A stretch of DNA of 64,000 nt from DASQDN01 sp963844855 (GTDB lineage Bacteria > Acidobacteriota > Terriglobia > Bryobacterales > Bryobacteraceae), in assembly GCA_963844855.1 (NCBI GenBank), contig CAWJQP010000051.1:341994-405993 (forward strand), written 5' to 3'. This document shows positions 54,234 to 62,882 of the stretch, one piece after another. Numbering within the stretch: position 1 is the first letter of the stretch; every line of letters starts with the position of its first letter. The notes under the pieces are model-generated. The model had not been told where the DNA came from and searched no databases. It was given only the letters and a program-made list of their open reading frames with translations. A program made the translations under genes and the position numbers.

Positions 54234-54701
54234 TCAAAGACCGCTACTAGAATGCGGGCCATTAGATCGATCACTTCCACGCGCACCTTTACGTCCATGG
54301 GCACGACCACGACGTCCGTTTGGATTGTCAGGTGCAGAAGCTGTAGTTGCACCACGCTGGCCTGCGTTGTGTTCGTCAACAACCGTTTGCAGGAGGTTAT
54401 CGTGAATCTGGTCCGCGGCGGGCAGGCGTGTGGCAAGCAACGACGTGAGGTGCAGGAGGGCTTCCTTACTCAAGTGCGGTTCCTCGGTGATTCTAGTCGG
54501 CGCACATTCTGGAGACAGCATCCATACAGGAATCTTGAGACGCTTCCCAATTGGATCCATGACACAGACCGCACCGTCACCGCGCTTGGGACGACGAATG
54601 ACTTGCAGAATGGCGCCACGAAGAGGATGAAACGGATAGTAAACCTGGACGTGCGTATTTTCCACGCTCAGGGTATTGTGAGCGCGGATGTCACCATCCA
54701 C
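54234..54701 (-). CDS. Accessory protein of the serine-recombinase unit (DUF5372-like)
   Basis: The protein is about 155 residues. It has a small beta domain, THVQVYYPFHPLRGAILQVI then DGAVCVMDPIGKRLKIPVWM, and a helical part (SKEALLHLTSLLATRL). The rest is an Arg/Gly-rich low-complexity tail. Proteins with the YPFHPLRG pattern are found just before this class of serine recombinase in proteobacterial mobile elements. Its end lies about 20 bases before the recombinase start. I place the start at GTG 54701 because codons further upstream fall in IS91-type sequence. Function unknown. Confidence 0.6.
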   Translation of the reverse strand: MDGDIRAHNTLSVENTHVQVYYPFHPLRGAILQVIRRPKRGDGAVCVMDPIGKRLKIPVWMLSPECAPTRITEEPHLSKEALLHLTSLLATRLPAADQIHDNLLQTVVDEHNAGQRGATTASAPDNPNGRRGRAHGRKGARGSDRSNGPHSSSGL

Positions 54702-54712
54702 ATGTACATTGT

Positions 54713-55402
54713 GTGATCCCGGCCGGTGGTCTTTCATCAAACCACTCGCGGTGGATTCACCCTCGCTATCCGTTCTTCCTACCGGTCAAGGTTCTGAGCC
54801 GCGTATTCCGCGGAAAGTTCACCGAGGGGTTAAGACGCGCATTCCTCGAACAGAAGCTCTCGTTCCCTGGCCGACTGCAGTCACTTTCCAGGATTGACAA
54901 CTTCAATCGGTTGCTTCGGATGCTGTTCCGCCAAGACTGGGTTGTCTACGCCAAACCGCCATTCGGTGGGTCTGAGTATGTCCTTCAGTATCTGGCTCGC
55001 TACACGCATCGCGTGGCTATTTCTAATCACCGCATCGTGAACTTCGCCGATGGCAATGTCACGTTTCGATGGAAGAACTACGCGCAGAAAGGGAAGACGC
55101 GGCTAATGACCATCACTGCCGAGGAGTTCCTGAGGCGATTCCTCCTGCATGCTCTGCCTCGCGGATTTGTCCGCATTCGGTTTTATGGGTTCCTCGCGAA
55201 TCGCCGACGCAAACATCTATTGCCGCTGTGCCGTCGGCTCTTACGTGCTGACCAATCGACACCCTCGACTTTCGCAACCTCAATCTGCGGATCCTGGCGC
55301 TGCCCGCAGTGTGGCGGGGTCATGACAGTACAAGAGAGATTAACCGCTCAGCAGATCCACTGGAGAATGAAGCCGACGGAGGGCTTTCCTGACACGTCCT
55401 AG
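54713..55402 (+). pseudogene. IS91-family transposase, C-terminal fragment
   Basis: The frame from 54713 reads IPAGGLSSNHSRWIHPRYPF, then FLPVKVLSRVFRGKFTEGLR, VVYAKPPFGGSEYVLQYLAR, YTHRVAISNHRIVNFADGNV and LHALPRGFVRIRFYGF. This is the C-terminal half of an IS91/IS801-type HUH transposase. The Tyr of YLARYTHR is present; the N-terminal zinc-finger and HUH motif are absent, cut at about 54710 by the inserted serine-recombinase segment. It cannot encode a full enzyme. Confidence 0.8.
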
Positions 55403-55960
55403 TCGAAAGGCAAAGGTAAGCCGGCGGTGTGCTCCGGCACGCGACCGATCAGTGTGCCTGGGTTCATTTAAGATCGCTGAACGCATGCCTGGAGACCATT
55501 ATCCGGGTCGACAAGCGCACGTTGTGAATCGCGAAGACTCGATGCGACGCCGCACGAAGACGCAAAAGGTGCGGCAAACGGCAGGCTCTTTGATGACTTG
55601 GCCCATTCAACACCCATAGCCTGCCGCGCCCGCCGCAAACGCGAACGGCTTCCTCCAAACGTCCCTATCCGAAGTGACCCGGCGATCCGCATGTGTCACT
55701 CCTGAGCACTTTCCCGCCAGGTCACTCCAGATAGGGTTGTAGCGTTTCACGGTACCTATCGTGTCGGAGACGCAGAACCCGAGCCACATCAGCGGTTTGG
55801 GCGTTTCTCGTCCGGCCGCAGCATGCTGGCGCTTGTGCTTCTTGACATAAGTGAACTCAACAGCAGGCTGGAGCCCGCGCGGACCCTCGTGACGCGTGGC
55901 TCAGCCTGCCGTGGAGTTGTAAAGTAAGTGGGCGTCACCGGTGACGGTTAGGCGATCCCG
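55403..55960. other. Region between the IS91-type remnant and the haloperoxidase gene
   Basis: These 558 bases contain no convincing gene. The left part is likely the 3' non-coding end of the IS91-type element. A 14-bp perfect palindrome, CGTCACCGGTGACG (55933-55946), lies 14 bases beyond the stop of the haloperoxidase-like gene. It could be a short terminator stem (no T run) or a binding site. Confidence 0.45.
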
Positions 55961-57208
55961 CTACTCTTCGACGCCAATGTCGTTGCACGCCTCGCGGCGA
56001 GCACAACGAAGATTGTTCCTCACCACGTAAGCCGCTACACGTTCTCCGAGTACCTCCGAGGCATCTTGATCGAAACGGAAATGAATGCCTCCGTATATGC
56101 GGGCGTCTGCGAGATCGTCCGTAATATGCCGCAGGTTCGTATATCGCAACGTCACTCCCGGTAGCGCGGGATTCGACAACGTCACCACTTGTCTCCCACG
56201 ACCGAAAATTCGCTCGAGAAGCGAGCGTCCTGCGTTGCCTAATCCTCCCGCGCCCGAAGGATAGCTGGGGTACGGCGGCGTCGCGATAAACGTGTTGTAA
56301 GCCGGATCGGGTTCCGTTCCGGGATTACCGTCGAGATCCCCCGCACGGATGGCCGTCACCGGTCGCCAAAGGTTATACACGTACTTGGCTTCGAAAACGG
56401 CAATGGCACCGTCCGCAATCGACATGTTGAGTAGCGCGAACAAACGGGCGTTCTCGGGCAGCGATAGCTGATTGGCTTGGCTTAGCTGAAAAGCCACCGA
56501 ATTCCATACCTGAGTGGGACTTGTCATCGCGATGTACCGCACGACATCGATACGATGCTGAGGTCGTAGATCGATGTTGCTCAGCGCATCGCCTACGCTC
56601 TTGACCTCGTTGTAATCCTTTCTGTATCTGTTACTGGTGAGTTCGGGGGGCGGCCTTGGGCGAAATTGGTCGGGGCGTGCGATGCCGAATGGTGTCATCC
56701 TCCCCCAATGCAGAAAGGTAGCCGCTGCGAACGCCGGCGGTGTAGGCTGCCAGAAACCTACACCAGTGATGGGGGTGTACGGCACTGGCGATCCCGACCC
56801 GTCGTTTAAGCGCTGTGCAATCATTGCCGCGGCCGCTGCTTCTCCCGCTGCAATGCCGTCTGTCTTGGCAGTACCGTCCGCGATAGCGGCAAGCGACTGT
56901 GCGCGATCCGCATCCAGAACATTCGCCCTGCCAGGAAAGTAGTTGCTGAGCACCTGATGCGCGGCCGTCACCGCAGCGGCCTCTGGAGATGCACCCGGGG
57001 CCGCATTGATGGTTCTTAGGTAGGGCTCGTAATCTCGCGTTATCGCATTCACGGCTTCGAACATTGCCAGATGTGTAATCGCAGCAAACCGGGATTGAGC
57101 CTGGGGAGCCTCGCCGTTGACGGTGGCTCGCAGGATGACGCTCCAGTCCGTGACAGCGTCAGCGAAGGCCAATTGCGTCAGGAGCGCACAAAAAACAAGG
57201 GGTTTCAT
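55961..57208 (-). CDS. Vanadium-haloperoxidase-like protein lacking the catalytic His
   Basis: This 415-residue exported protein (signal KPLVFCALLTQLAFADA) is an all-helical PAP2/vanadium-haloperoxidase homologue. Vanadate-binding residues are present: Lys275 and Arg282 (AKYVYNLWRPVTAIR, spacing 7), Ser/Gly of YPSGAGG, and Arg370/His376 (ARIYGGIHFRFD, spacing 6). The residue that should be the acid-base His of PSGH is Ala320. The paralogue upstream keeps His. So vanadate may bind but chemistry should differ. ATG 57208 has GGAG eight bases upstream. It follows the second haloperoxidase gene by about 125 bases and ends near a mobile patch. Confidence 0.85.
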   Translation of the reverse strand: MKPLVFCALLTQLAFADAVTDWSVILRATVNGEAPQAQSRFAAITHLAMFEAVNAITRDYEPYLRTINAAPGASPEAAAVTAAHQVLSNYFPGRANVLDADRAQSLAAIADGTAKTDGIAAGEAAAAAMIAQRLNDGSGSPVPYTPITGVGFWQPTPPAFAAATFLHWGRMTPFGIARPDQFRPRPPPELTSNRYRKDYNEVKSVGDALSNIDLRPQHRIDVVRYIAMTSPTQVWNSVAFQLSQANQLSLPENARLFALLNMSIADGAIAVFEAKYVYNLWRPVTAIRAGDLDGNPGTEPDPAYNTFIATPPYPSYPSGAGGLGNAGRSLLERIFGRGRQVVTLSNPALPGVTLRYTNLRHITDDLADARIYGGIHFRFDQDASEVLGERVAAYVVRNNLRCARREACNDIGVEE

Positions 57209-57332
57209 TCCATTTCTCCTTTTATAGATAAACAATAGATAAAAAGCTACTCAGCGCCAATAAACTACTGAACGGCAGCGATGGAACTGTGTTCTCGCGG
57301 GGTAATCAATGACTCGGCTAACGGATGCTATC

Positions 57333-58712
57333 TCACCGGGTGGGTAGAAACGCGTGATCTAAAACGTATCTGGCTACCGCTGTTCCTGTCGCCTGGCCAT
57401 CGACGTCCGCCGTACGGTAATGAATTCCTCCGAATATCCTGGCATCCACAACCTCAGCCATCATTGTCGAGAAGTTGCGGAAGGATCGCGTCACGCCTTG
57501 CATTACGGGCGAATCGGAAACCAGATCGATAGAAGACGCCTCACCAAAGTACGTGGCAAGTACGGTTCCCGCGGCGCCGCTTAACGAGGTGTGACCGGAG
57601 GGATAGTCGGGGATGTTTGGCGTGATGAGCAGCGGCGTCCATCCGGCATCGGATAGCGTCAGGGGATTGTTATCAGTATCTGCGAGCGCAATCGCGGTCA
57701 CGGGGCGCCAGAAAACATAGTGGTATTTCGCATCCCAGCAAGCGATATCCGCATCGGCCATAGCAGTGTTCAGCAGGCTCAAAAGCCGGGCCTTCTGAGA
57801 GAACGTCAGGCGCCGCTCCGTTGCGAGTGCGAGGGCAGCCTGGTTGAAGATGTAATTCGGTGTGGTCGACTGCCAGAACCGCGCCAGAAGCGTCTGGTCG
57901 GGCGTACGAAGCTGGCTGCCTATGCTGCCGAGCGTTTTCACTTCCTCGAAATCGGCCGCGTATCGAGCGCTGGTCAGAGGAGGCGGTCCAGCAGGCCGGA
58001 ACTGGGATGGCGAGCGGATGACCCACGGAGTCATGCGCGCGAATTGCGGCGCCGCGCCAGGAAGAAACTGGGGTGGCGTGGGACGCCACTCGCCAACCGC
58101 ATTCCCCCCCAGAAACGGGGGAGGCGGAGGAGTGAATCCATCGGTACTTCTCCACGTCAGGATCGCGTTCGCTACTGTCTGTCCCCACGCCATCCCGCGC
58201 GAAACAGAGATGCTGTGTTCCGCTGCCGCACTGCTGTTGAGAGACGCCAGCGAAGAGTTGAGTTCCTGATCCAACAGCGGCTTCTGCGCGGGATAAATAT
58301 TGACGAGGGTGGTATAGGCCGCCAGCACCACCGCAGCGCGCTTCGACGCTCCGGGCGCAGCAGCAGGCTGGACGTGAAGGGGTGTATAACGGGGGTCGAT
58401 GCCATTGAGAGAATCGAACACCGCTCCCTGGACAATAGCGGCGACCCGCGTCATTACGAGGGGTGTGGTCGCCGCGACCTGCGCGGCTCGGAACATGATG
58501 CTGTTCCAGTTGGCGATCTCATCCGCACGATCGCCAGAGCGCGGTTGCTCTTGCCCATCGACGCCCTTCGCGCCGACAAGCACCAGTGCGATCGTAGCGA
58601 CCAAAACGGCACGGGGAACTCTTAACCTTCTTAATTTCGGATCGGATCGGATGGTACGAACGTTCGTCGAACTCGACGGCTCGTTTAAGGTAAAGTGTCT
58701 CTGCTCTCTCAT
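57333..58712 (-). CDS. Vanadium-dependent haloperoxidase
   Basis: The protein is 459 residues. An N-terminal stretch of about 30 residues precedes a signal-anchor-like helix (AVLVATIALVLVGAKG, 35-50). All vanadate and catalytic residues known for the family are in place with correct spacing: Lys329 and Arg336 (AKYHYVFWRPVTAI), Ser372-Gly373-His374 (DYPSGHTSLSGA), and Arg425 and His431 (DARIFGGIHYR). Such enzymes oxidise halides with peroxide; some relatives are phosphatases. ATG 58712 has AGGAGAGGA upstream. It is divergent from the ECF sigma gene, sharing a 198-base control region. Confidence 0.9.
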   Translation of the reverse strand: MREQRHFTLNEPSSSTNVRTIRSDPKLRRLRVPRAVLVATIALVLVGAKGVDGQEQPRSGDRADEIANWNSIMFRAAQVAATTPLVMTRVAAIVQGAVFDSLNGIDPRYTPLHVQPAAAPGASKRAAVVLAAYTTLVNIYPAQKPLLDQELNSSLASLNSSAAAEHSISVSRGMAWGQTVANAILTWRSTDGFTPPPPPFLGGNAVGEWRPTPPQFLPGAAPQFARMTPWVIRSPSQFRPAGPPPLTSARYAADFEEVKTLGSIGSQLRTPDQTLLARFWQSTTPNYIFNQAALALATERRLTFSQKARLLSLLNTAMADADIACWDAKYHYVFWRPVTAIALADTDNNPLTLSDAGWTPLLITPNIPDYPSGHTSLSGAAGTVLATYFGEASSIDLVSDSPVMQGVTRSFRNFSTMMAEVVDARIFGGIHYRTADVDGQATGTAVARYVLDHAFLPTR

Positions 58713-58857
58713 GATGATTCCTCTCCTGTATCAACTGCTGGATCGTCTATCGACGGCTGAATCTTCGGCTTGTGTACAGACAAGAGCGAGAAAGAAGCGA
58801 GAGAACTGTAAGCCGGTGCTGAATTTTTTTTTACGCGGCGAATCTTCGTTCAGAAGC

Positions 58858-58863
58858 TATAAT
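58858..58863 (+). promoter_or_regulatory. -10 box upstream of the ECF sigma gene
   Basis: A perfect TATAAT lies 47 bases before the ATG at 58911. No good -35 sequence is seen at the usual distance; a T-run (58824-58832) lies further up. Confidence 0.45.
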
Positions 58864-58910
58864 GAGGCTCCCATTGCGGAGACGGACAAATGGGTCCGGA
58901 GGTACTGATC

Positions 58911-59495
58911 ATGGCGACTGCCTCATCGCAGCACGTTACTCAATTGCTTGCGGCTTGGAACAACGGGGAGCAGGACGCCTTAGATCAGTTGATCCCGCTA
59001 GTCTACGGCGAGTTGCACAGGCTGGCTCACCGGTACATGGAGCGAGAGCGTAGCGGACACCAATTGCAGTCCACTGCGCTAGTTCACGAAGCGTATCAGC
59101 GGCTCGTCCATCTGAAGGACGTGAGCTGGCAGAATCGCGCGCACTTCTTTGCCGTTTCCGCTCAATTGATGCGACGCATCCTTGTCGATTACGCCCGTTC
59201 ACGCCGCTACACGAAACGTGGAGGCGAATGGCGTCACATCGCGCTCAACGAAGCTGTGGCCGTCTTTCGAGACCGGCGTACGGATATCGTCGCGTTGGAT
59301 GATGCATTACGTACGCTGTCCGATATCGATGCCAGAAAAGCTCGCGTGGTCGAGATGCGATTTTTTGGCGGCCTCAGTAACAAAGAAACGGCAGAGGTTC
59401 TCAATGTTTCGGTCGACACGGTACTTCGTGACTGGAGGCTTGCGAAAGTCTGGCTCCTAAAGGAACTCAGCGATGAAAGCTCCGATGAAGGCTGA
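58911..59495 (+). CDS. ECF sigma factor of the PF07638/TIGR02999 type
   Basis: The protein is about 194 residues. Region 2 has QLIPLVYGELHRLAHRYMER and HQLQSTALVHEAYQRLV followed by RAHFFAVSAQLMRRILVDYA; region 4 has VVEMRFFGGLSNKETAEVLN and SVDTVLRDWRLAKVWLLKEL. This order defines the 'sigma70_ECF' class, which is typically linked to Ser/Thr kinases rather than to anti-sigma factors. Here the kinase gene overlaps its 3' end by 23 bases. ATG 58911 has GGAGG eight bases upstream. It probably receives its signal through the kinase. Confidence 0.9.
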   Translation: MATASSQHVTQLLAAWNNGEQDALDQLIPLVYGELHRLAHRYMERERSGHQLQSTALVHEAYQRLVHLKDVSWQNRAHFFAVSAQLMRRILVDYARSRRYTKRGGEWRHIALNEAVAVFRDRRTDIVALDDALRTLSDIDARKARVVEMRFFGGLSNKETAEVLNVSVDTVLRDWRLAKVWLLKELSDESSDEG

Positions 59496-61206
59496 ACGTT
59501 GGCGGAAGATCGAGCAGCTGTATAATGCTGTCCGCGATCGTGACCCCGGCGAGCGAGAGCGATTTCTCCAAGACGCCTGCGAAGACGAACACGTGCGCGG
59601 AGAGGTGGAATCCCTGCTCCGGTGCGAGGATCAGGCCGACAGCTTCCTGGAAACTCCCGCTCTCGAAGTGACAGCGCAAGCCTTTGCTGAGGGCCGGGCG
59701 CGGTCAATGTTCGGACGAGTGCTGGGGCACTACGAGATTCTTACGTTTCTAGGCGCGGGTGGCATGGGTGAAGTCTACCGCGCGCGCGATTCCCGTATTG
59801 GACGCGATGTTGCGGTGAAGCTTCTGCCGCCTGCTCTGGCGGGAAATCCCGAGCGGCTACACCGGTTCGAACAAGAGGCCAGGGCGGCGGGCGCGCTGAA
59901 TCATCCGAATATTCTGACGCTCTACGACGTCGGCGTGCACGACGGCACCTTGTATGTGGTTTACGAGTTATTGGAGGGCGAAACGCTGCGCCAGCGGCTG
60001 GCGGGTGGGCCGTTATCCCGGCGTAAGGCGATTGAATATGCGCGACAGATCGCTATCGGGCTCGCGGCCGCTCACGACAAGGGAATTACGCATCGGGACC
60101 TGAAACCCGAGAACCTGTTCATCACGCGCGATGGCAGAATCAAGATCCTCGACTTCGGTCTCGCGAAGCTAACGGGGGCTGAGACATCGAGCAAGGATCC
60201 AGGCTGGTCTGCTCTTTCGCCGAATCACGAACCCGGTCGCATTCTCGGCACTCCGGGCTATATGGCCCCCGAGCAGCTTCGCGGTGCTGTGGTGGACCAT
60301 CGTTCGGACATCTTCAATGTTGGCGCCATTCTGTACGAGATGGTCACTGCCGAGCGGCCATTTCGAGGTTCGACCAGCGAGGTTCTTGACGCGATTCGGA
60401 ATGTAGACCCGGTCGAGATGCCGGAAGCCGATGGGAGGTTCGATACCGGCCTAGCTCGGTTGCTACGCCGATGTTTAGAGAAGAACCCGAATGAACGCAT
60501 CCAGTCCGCCCTGGATCTGGCCTTTGACCTGGAAGCTTTTCTGCTCCCGAATGAAAGAGGACAGCCTGAGAGCGCACAGAAGCCGCAGTGGACAAGACGA
60601 AGCATCGGACTTGGCCTGGCAGCCGCAGTCGCGCCGGTCGTGGGGTTCCTAGGCGGCCGCGAACTGGAGAAGCGACGGTCACATCCGACGCCAAGGTTTC
60701 GCCGGTTGACTTTTCGAACGGGTGTAATCACCGGAGCAAGGTTTACCTCAGACGGCCAGAGCATTATCTACTCGGCGGGCTGGGATGGAGGACCCATTGA
60801 GGTCTTCAGCACGCGTATCGGAGGCCCCGAATCCAGGCCGCTCGGCCTATCTTCAACGGGCGTACTGGCCGTTTCCTCCGCTGGAGAGTTGGCGATCTCG
60901 CTCGCTTGCGAGTTGAATTGGGCGGAGTGCAGAGGCACGCTGGCGCGGATGCCGCTAGCGGGCGGCGCCCCCGAGAAGTTCTTCAGGACGTTTTCTATGC
61001 CGACTGGGCGCCGGATGGAAAAAACCTGGCAATCGTTAGATCGCTGGAAGGACGGTTCCGGCTGGAGTATCCGATCGGCGAAGTTCTTTACGAGACCGAC
61101 GGCTGGATTACTTATCCTCGGTTCTCTCCTAAAGGTGACCGGATCGCATTCCTGGATCACCCGACTCTGGGTGAGAACTACGGTTCCGTCTCGCTGGTGG
61201 ACCTGA
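59473..61206 (+). CDS. Ser/Thr protein kinase with beta-propeller domain, first part (frameshifted gene)
   Basis: An N-terminal helical segment (1-80) is followed by a PknB-type kinase domain (about 86-350) with GAGGMGEVY, Lys116, HRD at 207-209 plus LKPEN, and DFG at 227-229. One transmembrane helix lies at about 377-397 (LGLAAAVAPVVGFLGG). The extracytoplasmic PD40/TolB-like propeller begins at about 410 and is readable to LARMPLAGGAP, then falls out of frame at the CCCCC run 60968-60972. One more C would continue into the next part. The last 75 or so codons as written are not real. It overlaps the ECF sigma gene and should act with it. Confidence 0.85.
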   Translation: MKAPMKAERWRKIEQLYNAVRDRDPGERERFLQDACEDEHVRGEVESLLRCEDQADSFLETPALEVTAQAFAEGRARSMFGRVLGHYEILTFLGAGGMGEVYRARDSRIGRDVAVKLLPPALAGNPERLHRFEQEARAAGALNHPNILTLYDVGVHDGTLYVVYELLEGETLRQRLAGGPLSRRKAIEYARQIAIGLAAAHDKGITHRDLKPENLFITRDGRIKILDFGLAKLTGAETSSKDPGWSALSPNHEPGRILGTPGYMAPEQLRGAVVDHRSDIFNVGAILYEMVTAERPFRGSTSEVLDAIRNVDPVEMPEADGRFDTGLARLLRRCLEKNPNERIQSALDLAFDLEAFLLPNERGQPESAQKPQWTRRSIGLGLAAAVAPVVGFLGGRELEKRRSHPTPRFRRLTFRTGVITGARFTSDGQSIIYSAGWDGGPIEVFSTRIGGPESRPLGLSSTGVLAVSSAGELAISLACELNWAECRGTLARMPLAGGAPEKFFRTFSMPTGRRMEKTWQSLDRWKDGSGWSIRSAKFFTRPTAGLLILGSLLKVTGSHSWITRLWVRTTVPSRWWT

Positions 61207-61973
61207 GCGGGCGCAAGACTACGCTGTCCAAAGATTGGAAGCAGCTAAAGGGTTTGGCGTGGTCTCCGACAGGTAATGAAATCTGGTTTTCGGGAGACCG
61301 CGCGACACGGTCGCAGCTCATATATGCTGTAACGCTCGAAGGCAAGGAGCGCCTGGTTCTACAAGCTCCTGGCTGGATGCGCTTACAAGAGATCTCGCGA
61401 GATGGCCGTGTATTGCTGCTTGAGGCCACTCCGCGCAGCCGCATCGTCTGCCACGCAGCCGGCAGCCCGACGCCACGGGACCTATCCTGGTTCGACTGGT
61501 CGACTGCCGCCGATCTTTCGGAGGATGGAAAGACACTCCTGTTCTATGAGTGGGGCGAAGGAGTCGCGGGCAACCCGATCGTGTACGTTCGCGACACCGA
61601 CCGGGGCGACGCTATTCGTCTTGGCGACGGCAGAGCTTTGGCATTATCGCGAGATGGGAAGTTTGCGCTTGCTCTGCGAAGCGGACCGCCGTCCAGACTC
61701 GTGGTTTTGCCGACCGGGTCCGGTGAGGAGAAGGCGTTGCCAGCCTCCGACCTTGCAGAGTATTACAAAGCGTCGTGGTTCCCGGAAGGGAAGCGAATTC
61801 TCTTTGTCGCTGCGGGAGCGGATCGCCGGCCGCGCTCCTACATTCAGGATATCGAGGACGGCCCGGCACGAGCGATCACGGATGACACGCTACAACTTAC
61901 TTTGATTTCTCCCGACGGGAAAGCTGCTGGCAGGTGTCAACGTCGAGGGAGAAACCCTGCTGCGGGGGATTGA
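60906..61973 (+). pseudogene. Kinase propeller domain, second part (out of frame)
   Basis: True coding begins near 60970 (REVLQDVFYADWAPDGKNLA) and continues with propeller blades: YPRFSPKGDRIAFLDHP, LAWSPTGNEIWFSG and SWFPEGKRILFVAAGADRRP. At LTLISPDGK it leaves the frame again; an extra A in the AAA at 61920-61922 would explain it. This belongs to the kinase gene starting at 59473, not to a separate protein. Confidence 0.75.
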
Positions 61974-62268
61974 CGGTAGGCAATCCGGATCCATTCGCGG
62001 CTCGTTGCCCGGTGACGAACTCATCCAATGGAGTTCAGATGGCCGGTTCATTTTCGTGCGCGGGAGGACTGAGTCCGCGATCGAGCTTTCTCGCCTGGAT
62101 CTTTCTACCGGACGACGAGAGCTATGGAACCGGATTGACGCAGCCGATCCGGTCGGCCTTATCGGCATTCAACCGGCGTCCGTTCACATGACTCCTGACG
62201 GGAGATCGGTCGTGTACACCTACTGGAAAGTGCTCACGGAACTGTATCTGGTAGATTTCCTCACCTAA
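61920..62268 (+). pseudogene. Kinase propeller domain, C-terminal part (out of frame)
   Basis: The frame from about 61924 reads LLAGVNVEGETLLRGIDG, then GDELIQWSSDGRFIFVRG, on to HMTPDGRSVVYTYWKVLTEL and LVDFLT, ending at 62268. These are the last blades of the propeller. With both indels corrected the kinase would be about 931 residues from 59473 to 62268. Confidence 0.7.
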
Positions 62269-62340
62269 CTTGTGATGACCCGCAACTTGACACCATGGAT
62301 TCCGCGGGCCTATGCTCAATCGGACAGAACTGGAGGTACC

Positions 62341-62859
62341 GTGCAGAAATTGCGGTTTGCTGGCGCACTCTTGGGGGCGGCAGTGCTGTTGAACGGGAAT
62401 TTCGGGTTTGCCTGCGGCGACAAGCTCCTCAGTATCAGTCGCGGTATCCGTTTTCAGCATGCGTATGGCGCGCGTCCGGCCAACGTAGTCATATTCTCCG
62501 ATGGCAACCAGAGCGGTCCGACCTTCGCAAGCGCCAAACTGCAAACCAGGCTGAAGCAAGCGGGGCATACGCTGCAAACTGTCGCCGGCCTCTTGCAGCT
62601 ACAGGAAGCGTTGAAATCGGGAAAAGTGGACGTGGTGCTGGCGGACTTTGCAGATGTGGCGCGGATCAGCGGGCACACGCAGTCGGCGCCTTCGAAGCCG
62701 ACCATTCTTCCGGTCCTTTTCAGACCATCGAAAGCAGAACTTGCCGCCGCGCAAAAAGATTATAGGTACGCGCTAAAAGCTCCCGGTGACGAACTGGAAT
62801 ATCTGGCGGCCATCGATGATGCGATGAAGTCCCGATCCAAAGCCGGCGCGAAGGCCTGA
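62341..62859 (+). CDS. Exported protein with a receiver-like (CheY-type) fold
   Basis: The protein is about 172 residues. GTG 62341 has GGAGG just upstream and gives a signal peptide (LRFAGALLGAAVLLNGNFGF). The body follows the alternating pattern of a response-regulator receiver: ANVVIFSDG, helix, HTLQTV, helix, VDVVLADFADVA, PTILPVLF and a final ALKAPGDELEYLAAIDDAM that mimics the Lys-Pro loop and last helix. The Asp in VVLADFADV sits where the phospho-acceptor would be; the N-terminal acidic pair is weak (one Asp). I infer a degenerate exported receiver; function unknown. It may start as early as 62272. Confidence 0.65.
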   Translation: MQKLRFAGALLGAAVLLNGNFGFACGDKLLSISRGIRFQHAYGARPANVVIFSDGNQSGPTFASAKLQTRLKQAGHTLQTVAGLLQLQEALKSGKVDVVLADFADVARISGHTQSAPSKPTILPVLFRPSKAELAAAQKDYRYALKAPGDELEYLAAIDDAMKSRSKAGAKA

Positions 62860-62882
62860 CAGACCGGGACCTTGGTCCAAAC

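Larger units (their letters stand above)
53439..55402 (+). mobile_element. IS91-type element interrupted by a serine-recombinase segment
   Basis: The outer parts, an integrase start (53439-53535) and a transposase C-terminal half (54713-55402), run in the plus direction, as in IS91-group elements with an accessory integrase. The middle (about 53536-54710) runs in the minus direction and encodes a truncated serine recombinase plus an accessory protein. This is a nested or rearranged structure: the middle of the IS91-type element is missing and replaced. Exact element ends are not determinable here. Confidence 0.6.

Noticed and set aside
55464..55789. Short minus-strand genes after the IS91-type fragment
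   Set aside because: Three overlapping short frames of about 60-75 codons, none with domain features; likely IS non-coding end.
51991..55960. An integrative element with tRNA-derived attachment repeats
   Set aside because: I searched for a second copy of the tRNA 3' end to the right and did not see one within the window, so no att site is claimed.
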